Assembly: GCA_963650385.1 (NCBI GenBank)
Contig: CAVJLL010000092.1
Location: forward strand, 1 to 6,343
Length of the DNA: 6,343 nucleotides
Direction: 5' to 3'
From: CAG-791 sp963650385
Lineage (GTDB): Bacteria; Bacillota; Clostridia; Lachnospirales; Lachnospiraceae
Shown: positions 1-5,381 of the stretch, piece after piece
How positions within the stretch are numbered: position 1 is the first letter of the stretch
How the letters are laid out: each line of letters opens with the position of its first letter
Notes under the pieces: generated by a model
Database searches by the model: none
Told to the model about the DNA's origin: nothing
The model's input: the letters and a program-made list of their open reading frames with translations, nothing else
Position numbers and translations under genes: made by a program

Positions 1-47
1 TGGGCATTCCCTGCTACCTGATCCAGCGGGGGAAGGAGAAAGGGTAA
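1..47 (+). CDS. C-terminal tail of an unidentified upstream gene (partial)
   Basis: Reading from base 3, fourteen sense codons (GIPCYLIQRGKEKG) run to a TAA at 45-47, one base before the hydrolase ATG at 49. The close stop-start spacing, with the hydrolase ribosome binding site (AAGGAG, 33-38) lying inside this reading frame, is typical of operon partners and suggests cotranscription. The tail is basic and too short to identify a family. One of the other two + frames is also open across this stretch, so the assignment rests on the stop-start geometry alone. Confidence 0.4.
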   Translation, partial: GIPCYLIQRGKEKG

Positions 48-48
48 A

Positions 49-813
49 ATGGACTACTTTGTATTCGGCAAAGGGCAGAGGAAATTTGTGATAATCCCGG
101 GCTTATCCATACACAGTGTCATGGGCCTTAAGGATATGGTTGCGGAGGCATATAAGGCATTTGCTGAAGAGTATACCGTCTACCTGTTTGACCGGCCGGA
201 GGAGCTTAAGGAGGGCATAACGGTCAGAGAGCTTGCAGCAGAGACGGCAGCAGCCATGCAGAAGCTGGATATTGCAGATGCCTATATATTCGGCGCATCT
301 CAGGGCGGCATGATTGCTCAGTATATGGCCATTGATCATCCGGAGCTGGTCAGAAAGCTGGTACTCGGATCTACTCTGGCAAGACCAAACGATACCTTCC
401 TGCGGACGGCAGAAAAATGGATCGGACTGGCGGAGCAGAGAGCGGAGAGAGCACTTATTGAGCGCTTTATTGATGATGTATATTCAGAGAATACACTGAA
501 GACCTGGCGCGATATGCTTATCAAGGACAACCTCGGGATCAGTGAAGAGGAATATGTGCGTTTCATAAAGCTTGCCAAAGCCTGCCTTGGCTTCAATTGT
601 TATGATGCGCTGCCGAAAATCAAATGTCCGGTGCTGGTGCTGGGCTCTTATGGGGACAGGGTTGTTACTGCAGCAGGTTCAGAGGAAATTGCTGCAGTGC
701 TTAACTGCGAGAACTATCTCTATGATGACAGCTACGGTCACGGTGTTTATGATGAAGCCGCTGATTATAAGGAGCGCTGTCTGGAATTTTTTGAAGGATG
801 GGTAGCTGTTTAG
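49..813 (+). CDS. alpha/beta hydrolase fold protein
   Basis: This 254-residue protein has the layout of a compact alpha/beta hydrolase. An early strand ends in PGLS (17-20), the usual oxyanion-loop position. The nucleophile elbow is GASQGG with Ser84. A late strand ends in LGSYGDRV, which places Asp203 as the likely catalytic acid, and YGHGVYDEA supplies His231. The Ser-Asp-His triad is thus complete and the length is normal for the family. No signal peptide or membrane segment is visible, so it should be cytoplasmic. The lid between about residues 110 and 185 is helical and charged; it does not reveal the substrate, so esterase, lipase-like or C-C hydrolase activity cannot be separated. The start is supported by AAGGAG ten bases upstream. 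It probably follows the upstream gene in an operon and converges on the Nudix gene. Confidence 0.88.
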   Translation: MDYFVFGKGQRKFVIIPGLSIHSVMGLKDMVAEAYKAFAEEYTVYLFDRPEELKEGITVRELAAETAAAMQKLDIADAYIFGASQGGMIAQYMAIDHPELVRKLVLGSTLARPNDTFLRTAEKWIGLAEQRAERALIERFIDDVYSENTLKTWRDMLIKDNLGISEEEYVRFIKLAKACLGFNCYDALPKIKCPVLVLGSYGDRVVTAAGSEEIAAVLNCENYLYDDSYGHGVYDEAADYKERCLEFFEGWVAV

Positions 814-905
814 GGGAACTGTCCGCTATGTATGATTTGATGATATTGAATTGTCCTGATCAGTAAGTGTTATCCTATACTGTCCGCCTATAGTATATGC
901 AGGAT

Positions 906-948
906 GCCGCTTTCGAAAACGAAAAAAATTTCATTTTTTGAAAGCGGC
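906..948. terminator. hairpin between convergent genes, possible tail-less terminator
   Basis: GCCGCTTTC at 906-914 pairs perfectly with GAAAGCGGC at 940-948. Pairing can extend inward through a G-T pair and an A-run against a T-run, giving about 14 pairs around an A/T-rich loop. It lies between the hydrolase stop (813) and the Nudix stop (992) and so could end transcription from both sides. Neither strand has a clear T-run after the stem, so it is not a canonical intrinsic terminator. The remainder of the 178-base gap holds only a short direct repeat (ACTGTCCGC at 818 and 879). Confidence 0.5.
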
Positions 949-991
949 AGACCTTCAGTGCTGCATTGTCACAGCGAATTCGCCAGTGTCG

Positions 992-1405
992 TCAGCGCAT
1001 TTTTTCGATGCATAGACATATTTTCTTGATGAGGGTTCGATCAGCCGGCAGCCAGTCTACAGCATCCAGCTGTGTTCGTGTCAGCCATCTTGCGGCTTCG
1101 TGCTCTTTCAGCACCGGATGACCATTCGCAATTTCACACCAGAAGCAGTTCATTGAAAGATGAAAATCCGGATAGTCATATTCAATCGTATCAATCAGAT
1201 CCCCAACCGTGATCTCTGTGTCCAGTTCTTCCATAATTTCGCGCTTTATGGCTTCCTCCGGTGTTTCGCCGGCTTCGATCTTTCCGCCCGGGAATTCCCA
1301 GCCGTCCTTAAATTCACCATATCCTCGCTGTGTAGCGAAAATGATCGGCTCACCATCCTCGTTAAGTGCCTTAATAACTGCGGCAACTACTCGTATTGTT
1401 TTCAT
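992..1405 (-). CDS. MutT-like Nudix pyrophosphohydrolase
   Basis: The 137-residue protein carries a Nudix box starting at Gly41: G-x5-E47-x7-R55-E56-I-x-E59-E60. WEFPGGKIEAGETPEEA is nearly textbook for the (deoxy)nucleoside triphosphate pyrophosphohydrolase branch that includes MutT, which hydrolyses oxidised or other non-canonical dNTPs to monophosphates. The glycine after the two glutamates in the classical consensus is Asp62 here (EELDTE); I recall this variant from clostridial relatives. The start is placed at 1405 rather than at an upstream in-frame start (1471) because AAGGAAAA sits just before it and because 1471 would overlap the preceding frame. The ribosome binding site overlaps the TAA (1414-1416) of the upstream helicase pseudogene, so the two were an operon with coupled translation. 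It looks intact although its partner is destroyed. Cytoplasmic; substrate not determinable. Confidence 0.9.
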   Translation of the reverse strand: MKTIRVVAAVIKALNEDGEPIIFATQRGYGEFKDGWEFPGGKIEAGETPEEAIKREIMEELDTEITVGDLIDTIEYDYPDFHLSMNCFWCEIANGHPVLKEHEAARWLTRTQLDAVDWLPADRTLIKKICLCIEKMR

Positions 1406-1413
1406 AATTTTCC

Positions 1414-1650
1414 TTATCCGTTTACAATGTACTCGTAAATGTCCTCCCGAACCGGGACATTCAGTATCCACTCGATTTCTACTGCTGTTTTTTGGGTATT
1501 GGTCATCGTGAATTCGGTTGCTTTTCCACTTGCTGTCATGTGACCAAGATAATAAAATTCCTTGGAAATCTTATCATCCTTGTTTTTTCTCACGAAGAGC
1601 TCTACCTGTATGCCGCGTTCCTTTGCCGTCAGAAAATACTGCACATCTTT
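1414..1650 (-). pseudogene. helicase fragment 4: C-terminal end of DUF3427
   Basis: From 1650 the sequence reads KDVQYFLTAKERGIQVELF and then VRKNKDDKISKEFYYLGHM, ending AVEIEWILNVPVREDIYEYIVNG at TAA 1414-1416. The VRKNKDDKISKEFYYLG and VEIE...PVR-DIY-YI motifs are the most conserved tail of DUF3427 proteins. It is in a different frame from fragment 3, with an in-frame stop (TGA) three codons before KDVQ. Given how much protein normally lies between the two motifs, more than a hundred residues appear deleted. The stop codon overlaps the ribosome binding site of the Nudix gene, preserving the ancestral operon junction. Confidence 0.75.
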
Positions 1651-2005
1651 TGGTCATAACGCGCACAAGGTTTTCCTTCTGCACCTGACTCACAGATTTT
1701 CCATACGCCTTCATATCTGCGGAAAGTCCTGCAAATATGCCCTGCCTGGACAGGCCATGCGCATAGGTCAGCATTCGCCGCAGCATCTGAAGCTCCTGAA
1801 CCCGTTTTCCGTTTGCCAGTTTTTTGGAAACGAATTCAATTACATTTTCTTCATCCTCAGATAAACGAAGCGTGTATTCTTTTTCGTAATTTTTTAGAAA
1901 TTTATAATACGATCCCAGACTGCTGTTATCAAAAATACGAGCGACATCCATTTCTCCGTATTTATCGAAGTCCTTCAATCTCGGAATACGGCCGAGCTTA
2001 TTTTT
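1574..2005 (-). pseudogene. helicase fragment 3: start of DUF3427 region
   Basis: Immediately after the miniature element the helicase frame resumes as KNKLGRIPRLKDFDKYGEMD, followed by VARIFDNSSLGSYYKFLKNYEKEY. These are hallmarks of the region following the helicase core in DUF3427 proteins. A charged helical stretch follows (LRLSEDEENVIEFVSKKLANGKRVQELQ...) until VRVMTK near 1651. Beyond that the frame (RCAVFSDGKG...) no longer fits and ends at 1574. The only potential start near the beginning is a TTG at 1978 with no ribosome binding site, so this piece should not be expressed alone. The frame change at 1650 marks a junction where a large part of DUF3427 is missing. Confidence 0.75.
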
Positions 2006-2007
2006 TA

Positions 2008-2129
2008 GGGAAACGCTGATTAAAGCGTTTCCCTCGCCGGATTTGCGCTGCGAAGCAGCAAATTCCTTTGCAAATCCGTGCGATCCGCCGGAGGCAGCTA
2101 AGGAAATGCTGAATTAATCAGCATTTCCT
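2008..2129. mobile_element. 122-bp miniature inverted-repeat element with TA duplication
   Basis: The element begins GGGAAACGCTGATTAA (2008-2023) and ends with the inverse of AGGAAATGCTGATTAA (2114-2129): terminal inverted repeats matching 14 of 16. It is bordered by TA at 2006-2007 and TA at 2130-2131. Removing the element plus one TA rejoins the helicase frame as ENYTKL-KNKLGRIPRL, which is the expected family sequence, so both boundaries are well supported. Each end is also a hairpin: 11 pairs at 2007-2034 and 17 perfect pairs at 2096-2134. A third hairpin (GGATTTGC 2039-2046 with GCAAATCC 2070-2077) fills the middle. It has no coding capacity. A TA target points to mobilisation by an IS630/Tc1-mariner-type transposase acting in trans; this is inference, as no parent element is visible. 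Confidence 0.85.
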
Positions 2130-2744
2130 TAGCTTCGTATAATTCTCTCTGATCAGTTTAATGTCGTTGAAGTTTGCATAATTTCCGATAAAATCCAGAA
2201 TGACCACATACTCTTTTTCGGGCGCCTTTCGGAGACCGCGCCCCAGCTGTTGAATAAATACAATGGGAGATTGTGTTGGTCGGAGCATGATCACTTGATT
2301 GACTTCGACGATATCAACGCCTTCATTCAGAATTTCAACAGAGAAAATATAATCCAACGGTTTGCGTCCTGAGGCGGCATCTTCCTCGTTCATCGCGAGG
2401 CGTTCAAATGCATCCTGTCGTTCGGTCTCTTTGATGCTGCTGCAGAAAATGAGGCCTTTCACCTTGTCGCCGCTGTACCCATAATAATCCGCCTGCCGGA
2501 TGATATGCCTTACGCGTTCATCACTGGAAAGTTCCGAAAAATCCCGATTGGCGTCTTCGTGATCACCGACGATGGACAGATCCGTAATTCCAAAGTAATG
2601 AAAGGGGCAGAGGAGTTTCTCCTCCATGGCCTGCTGCAGTCGGATCTCATATGCAATCTGATAATGGAACAGCTCATAGACGTTTCGAGCGTCAGCATTA
2701 TCATCACGCTTATCCGGTGTGGCAGTCATTCCGAGCCAAAGCTT
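2118..2744 (-). pseudogene. helicase fragment 2: motif III and helicase C domain
   Basis: Homology resumes one base out of phase with fragment 1, as KLWLGMTATPDKRDD (helicase motif III, TAT). It then continues through the domain typical of DUF3427 helicases: RLQQAMEEKLLCPFHYFG, DYIFSVEILNEGVDI (motif V) and QQLGRGLRKA (motif VI with its arginines). Two blocks seem missing but leave the frame open. GLIFCSS joins IKETERQDAFERL directly (near 2436), skipping the usual 25-30 residues of motif IV. DFIGNY joins ANFNDIKLI (near 2178), skipping what I recall as about 50 residues in relatives. The real frame ends where the miniature element begins: its sequence supplies the final RKC and the stop at 2118-2120. 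Any internal start would be fortuitous. Confidence 0.78.
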
Positions 2745-3630
2745 GGGGGGTGAAATGCCTCATGATTTTTTGATAGGTTTCCGCCGGAACATGATGTGCT
2801 TCATCCAGCACAATGCAGTCAAAAGCATCCTTTTTATACTGAAGTAAATGTTCATCGCGATTTAGCGTCTGCACAGTTGCAGAAATCAAAAGTGCGCGAT
2901 CTTCCCCGGCTTCGAGAATCCTTTTCAGATTCGTAATAAAGCCGACCTGCATACTGTTTGGCTGCAGTTTATACTGCTCGATCGATGTGATTTCTTTCAG
3001 CTTGGCGATTTCCCGCTGGTGCCGGATTGTCTCGTATCTTGTGCGGTAGTTTTCATAAAATGACTCGAAACTTAATGCGGCGTCAGAGTTCCATAATTCA
3101 TTGAACTCGGTCACAATTGCCTTTGCAACCTCGCCGTGTTCGGTTGAGACCAGCCTGGTATTCCATTCTTTGTTGCTCGTGAGAGCGGCACTTGTGATAT
3201 TGGAACTGCCGATAATGATCCGATAAATTTCTTCCTGCCTGAAAATATAGCCCTTCGTATGAAAACCATCCGCGGAAGTTTCCGAGTCATACATTTTGAG
3301 CGTAATATTTGATAATTCATGAAGCTTCTTCAGGGCCTTCGGTTCACTGAAATTCAAATAATTTGTTGTCAGAATTTCGCCTCGGACATTTTTCTTTTCC
3401 AGTTCCTTCAGTGTTTGAAGGAGTGGGGTAAGTCCGCTCATTGTGATGAATGCAACGCTGATCTGAAATTGATCGCAGGCTAAAAGCTCATCCTCGATGG
3501 ATGAGAGCACCTTCTTGCCTTCTCTATGGTTATTCGATACAAATTGCGGCCGATAGAGGGTGCTCGAAACAACCGATCCGTCAACGTAAGCAGTTTCAAG
3601 GCCTGATCGTACATCATCTAAATTTATCAT
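2710..3630 (-). pseudogene. helicase fragment 1: PLD-like domain and part of DEAH domain
   Basis: This open frame gives 306 residues from ATG 3630 (MINLDDVRSG). Residues about 40-185 match a phospholipase D-like nuclease domain: FHTKGYIF holds the H124-x-K126 pair, followed by GSSN (141-144). A charged linker leads to QPNSMQVGF (223-231), the helicase Q-motif-like entry, then ALLISAT (246-252). At this point the family has GTGKT and some 70-80 more residues before a motif like FATVQTL, but here ISAT runs directly into VQTLNRDE. The ATP-binding P-loop is therefore absent. Motif II is present as LDEAHH (275-280). After RHFTP the true frame is lost at a run of six C, and eleven missense codons lead to a stop at 2710. 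A protein from this frame could keep the PLD domain but could not be a helicase. Confidence 0.82.
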
Positions 3631-3735
3631 AGGACTCCTCTGGCAGTTCCCTTCGGGTTCTGTTTTGCGTCTTGCATTGCAGCTGTTTAGCGTCATATCG
3701 CTACATCGCAGAACGATGCGCTACTAAACAATTGC

Positions 3736-3771
3736 AAAAAACGGGGAGGATTTCGTGTGAAATCTTCCCCG
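3736..3771 (-). terminator. intrinsic terminator after the tRNA-Arg fragment
   Basis: On the - strand CGGGGAAGATTTC (3771-3759), a four-base ACAC loop and GAAATCCTCCCCG (3754-3742) form a 13-pair stem with one mismatch or wobble. TTTTTT (3741-3736) follows directly. It starts nine bases after the tRNA CCA end, as expected for the native terminator of a tRNA gene. Its presence indicates that the sequence to its left is the original downstream flank of the tRNA locus. Confidence 0.88.
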
Positions 3772-3780
3772 AGAATGATC

Positions 3781-3825
3781 TGGCGTCCCTGGGCAGATTC
3801 GAACTGCCGGCCTTTCGCTTAGGAG
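3781..3825 (-). other. att site: 3' half of a tRNA-Arg(CCU) gene
   Basis: Read on the - strand, these 45 bases are a tRNA from the anticodon loop to CCA. They comprise loop CTCCTAA with anticodon CCT, the 3' anticodon strand GCGAA, variable loop AGGCC, T-arm GGCAG-TTCGAAT-CTGCC, acceptor strand CAGGGAC, discriminator G and encoded CCA. The five bases before the loop (CCGCG) cannot pair with GCGAA, and nothing resembling a D-arm or 5' acceptor lies further upstream, so the gene is cut exactly at the 5' edge of the anticodon loop. tRNA 3' halves of this length are the classic core sites of tyrosine-recombinase elements. The retained native terminator implies this is the displaced copy at the distal end, with the reconstituted tRNA gene beyond the right edge of the window. 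Confidence 0.85.
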
Positions 3826-4030
3826 CGCGGATTTTTTATGTGGATATTTGTCGCCTTTTGCCTGTTTTTGCCTTTAGTTGCATGTTTTTATCAAACAGCC
3901 GAGTCGATATATTCAGATCTTATCGATACGCATCGATGTATGCAGGAATGTCTAATTAGCAGATTTTTAGAAATTTCTAAAACCGGAAAAATGGTCAATG
4001 TCGCACATGATCTTTTCTTAGAATCTCCAT
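3826..4030. other. non-coding end region of the presumed element
   Basis: No credible gene lies between the att core and the terminator of the HTH gene. The stretch is T-rich. It contains the phased repeats, a perfect 18-bp palindrome (TTTTAGAAATTTCTAAAA, 3965-3982) and two ATCGAT boxes (from 3922 to 3937). No remnant of an integrase C-terminus was recognised on the - strand, where an xis-int pair would place it. Confidence 0.45.
3843..3882 (+). repeat. degenerate 10-bp-phased repeats inside the att site
   Basis: TTG occurs at 3848, 3858, 3868 and 3878, exactly ten bases apart, within units resembling TTTGTCGCC, TTTTGCCTG and TTTTTGCCT. The first unit, GATATTTGTCGC (3843-3854), is repeated exactly at 6214-6225 in the array at the right side of the window. 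The location 18-57 bases from the tRNA core fits arm-type sites of a recombinase, which is inference. Confidence 0.5.
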
Positions 4031-4072
4031 AAAAATATTGGCAGTTGTTTCCTCTGCGGAAACAGCTGCCAA
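4031..4072 (-). terminator. intrinsic terminator of the excisionase-like gene
   Basis: On the - strand TTGGCAGCTGTTTCC (4072-4058), a five-base loop and GGAAACAACTGCCAA (4052-4038) form a 15-pair stem with one mismatch. The T-rich ATATTTTTAT follows. It starts 41 bases after the HTH gene stop. It shows that the HTH gene is not followed by a cotranscribed integrase. Confidence 0.82.
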
Positions 4073-4113
4073 CATGCGATGCTTTGCTTTTGCTATTTGT
4101 CAGTGTGGTTGTG

Positions 4114-4329
4114 TCAATGCTGATTGTTCAGCCAGGCATCAAAGCTCTCACATGAAATTCGGTAGGTGCCTCTTCCGATTCCTATTCGAATCCATCGGAA
4201 CTCTTGTTTCTGCAACAACTCATAGACAGTTTCCCGACCGCAGTTCAGCATGGTCTGTACCTCAGCCACTGTATACGTCTTTTTCACGATTCTGCCGGAA
4301 TAAGCATCCGAATTCTGATTTTCTTTCAT
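4114..4329 (-). CDS. excisionase-family small HTH DNA-binding protein
   Basis: The 71-residue basic protein has the winged-helix layout of the excisionase (Xis)/MerR-like group. YTVAEVQTMLNCGRETVYELLQ (19-40) forms the helix-turn-helix, WIRIGIGRGTYRIS (46-59) the wing, and FDAWL (63-67) the closing helix. Proteins of this type bind near element ends and direct recombinase toward excision, or act as small regulators. Length is typical for Tn916-like Xis. GAAAGGG about eight bases upstream supports the ATG. A weak promoter may lie at TTGTCA (4426-4421). The gene is 288 bp from the tRNA att core and transcribed toward it, the place expected for xis, but integrase is missing and a terminator follows. 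A general HTH regulator is the alternative. The 149 bases upstream contain two TGTGGATT boxes. Confidence 0.8.
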   Translation of the reverse strand: MKENQNSDAYSGRIVKKTYTVAEVQTMLNCGRETVYELLQKQEFRWIRIGIGRGTYRISCESFDAWLNNQH

Positions 4330-4438
4330 AGACTATACCCTTTCATCATTTCAAAAATTTCAACCCTCTTTGTGGATTGATGTCTGTGGTTATCTCCGAT
4401 TAATGACAGAATAATATCTATGACAATTATTTTTTAGC

Positions 4439-4472
4439 GTGTGGATTTTATGAGTTTTCAAAATCCGGACAC
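4439..4472. other. stem-loop after the AbiE operon
   Basis: GTGT plus GGATTTT (4439-4449) can pair with AAAATCC plus ACAC (4460-4472), with a two-base bulge and a ten-base loop. It lies seven bases beyond the toxin stop, where a terminator is expected. There is no T-run after it on the - strand, so termination is uncertain. Confidence 0.35.
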
Positions 4473-4478
4473 TTGACA

Positions 4479-5381
4479 TTATTTGATCCACATTTTATCT
4501 GTGCAGAGCCAGTCAGCATTCCAGCTGCTGTCTTCAAGAATACTTTCATACACGGGCTTCAGAAATATTTCCAGTCTCCGAAGTGCCTCTGAAAATTCTA
4601 ACCCTGCATTTTGCGCCGGTTCAAAAGCTCGCCACTGTGTGTTAAGGAATGTGCTGCTGTCAAATTCTCGGATTTCGTCAAAGATTACCGGATTCAGTTC
4701 TCGGCTTCTATGCTTCAGCGTTTTCTCTACTGCTTCTCGCAATACGGTACCGTCAAAATTGAAGATCCCGGATAGATAGTAGATATCATAAAAGTCCTTC
4801 ATGCGGCTTGTTCCGGCCATTCTTTGTAAAATTGCATCAAATTTCTCCGCAATGGTGCTTTCCAGAGAATAGGTATATACCTTTGGTGTCTCGAAATCAG
4901 GGAGTCTTGTCAGAATTTCCCGTTTCACCGGATTCGGGACGATAATATCATCAATTCCAACATCGATAGAAAATGGAATACGCACATTGTTAATGTGCCC
5001 AAGAAAATGAGTCTTGATTCCGGGATATTTCTTTTCCACAGAAATTTGTTCAGTCCCAACAACTTCCAGTGTAATAAAATCATTCCCGGTATTTACCTCG
5101 CAGATCATTTTCATAGTGTTCTCTGTATTTTCCAGACTCCCATGCAAATTTCTCAACAAAAAATCAATATCCCGTGTCGGTCTGGAATCAAATTCCGTCA
5201 ACGTATAAATGAACATGCCGCCTTTCAGGATGAGATTGTCGGCGAAATCAGATGCTGACAGCTTACGCAAAAATTCCTCCTGTGCAAAAAGCTGGAGAAC
5301 CATCTGGAATGATATTTTTTCTTCTTTTGCCTGATTTTTAAGTCTGCTCAGTACAGACGCAGCCATATTCTTTACAGCCAT
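4479..5381 (-). CDS. abiEii: AbiEii/AbiGii-type nucleotidyltransferase toxin
   Basis: The 300-residue protein is the toxin of a type IV AbiE toxin-antitoxin/abortive-infection system. The nucleotidyltransferase signature is clear: LKGG (52-55), followed by RDIDFLL with Asp71 and Asp73, is the GG-x(n)-DxD metal and nucleotide site. FSID (Asp140) provides a further acidic residue. SLESTIAEKFDA (Lys180) and RMKDFYDIYYL (193-203, with Lys195 and Asp196) are the conserved C-terminal motifs of the DUF1814 group. AbiEii of lactococci and streptococci binds GTP; mycobacterial relatives modify tRNA acceptor ends. All key residues are present, so it should be active. The start overlaps the antitoxin stop by ten bases (ATGGCTGTAA), giving translational coupling, and AGGAGG lies ten bases upstream inside the antitoxin gene. 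Cytoplasmic. Confidence 0.93.
   Translation of the reverse strand: MAVKNMAASVLSRLKNQAKEEKISFQMVLQLFAQEEFLRKLSASDFADNLILKGGMFIYTLTEFDSRPTRDIDFLLRNLHGSLENTENTMKMICEVNTGNDFITLEVVGTEQISVEKKYPGIKTHFLGHINNVRIPFSIDVGIDDIIVPNPVKREILTRLPDFETPKVYTYSLESTIAEKFDAILQRMAGTSRMKDFYDIYYLSGIFNFDGTVLREAVEKTLKHRSRELNPVIFDEIREFDSSTFLNTQWRAFEPAQNAGLEFSEALRRLEIFLKPVYESILEDSSWNADWLCTDKMWIK

Larger units (their letters stand above)
1414..3630 (-). pseudogene. decayed PLD-DEAH helicase-DUF3427 gene (full span)
   Basis: Four consecutive - strand pieces read in order as one protein: an N-terminal PLD-like nuclease domain, a superfamily 2 helicase core, and a C-terminal DUF3427 region. The start is ATG at 3630, preceded by GAGGAG at good spacing. 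Family members as I remember them are around 900-1000 residues; the pieces here sum to roughly 690. Visible lesions are loss of the Walker A segment near 2873-2880, an extra C at 2745-2750, shortened helicase C blocks near 2436 and 2178, a 122-bp miniature element at 2008-2129, and an out-of-frame junction near 1650. No single intact product is possible. The intact family resembles nucleic-acid processing or defence helicases, and the Nudix gene was its operon partner. The individual pieces are described separately. Confidence 0.88.

Noticed and set aside
1160..1511. + strand open frames opposite the Nudix gene and pseudogene tail
   Set aside because: Shadows of the conserved - strand frames; no ribosome binding site and no family resemblance.
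2745..2750. Programmed ribosomal frameshift joining the two helicase pieces
   Set aside because: The P-loop is missing and two further frame breaks follow, so rejoining this site would not give a functional helicase; no supporting stem or slippery heptamer was seen.
3781..3855. A complete functional tRNA-Arg gene
   Set aside because: No 5' half: the bases before the anticodon loop cannot pair with GCGAA and there is no D-arm or 5' acceptor strand.
3838..4032. Short + strand frame starting MWIFVAFCLFLPLVAC, resembling a small membrane or lipoprotein
   Set aside because: It overlaps the phased repeats and palindrome, its hydrophobicity follows from T-rich DNA, and the AGGAG upstream belongs to the tRNA fragment at poor spacing (12 bases).
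4473..4499. TTGACA with a possible -10 on the + strand at the end of the toxin gene
   Set aside because: It would transcribe antisense to abiEii with no gene to serve, and the -10 is weak.
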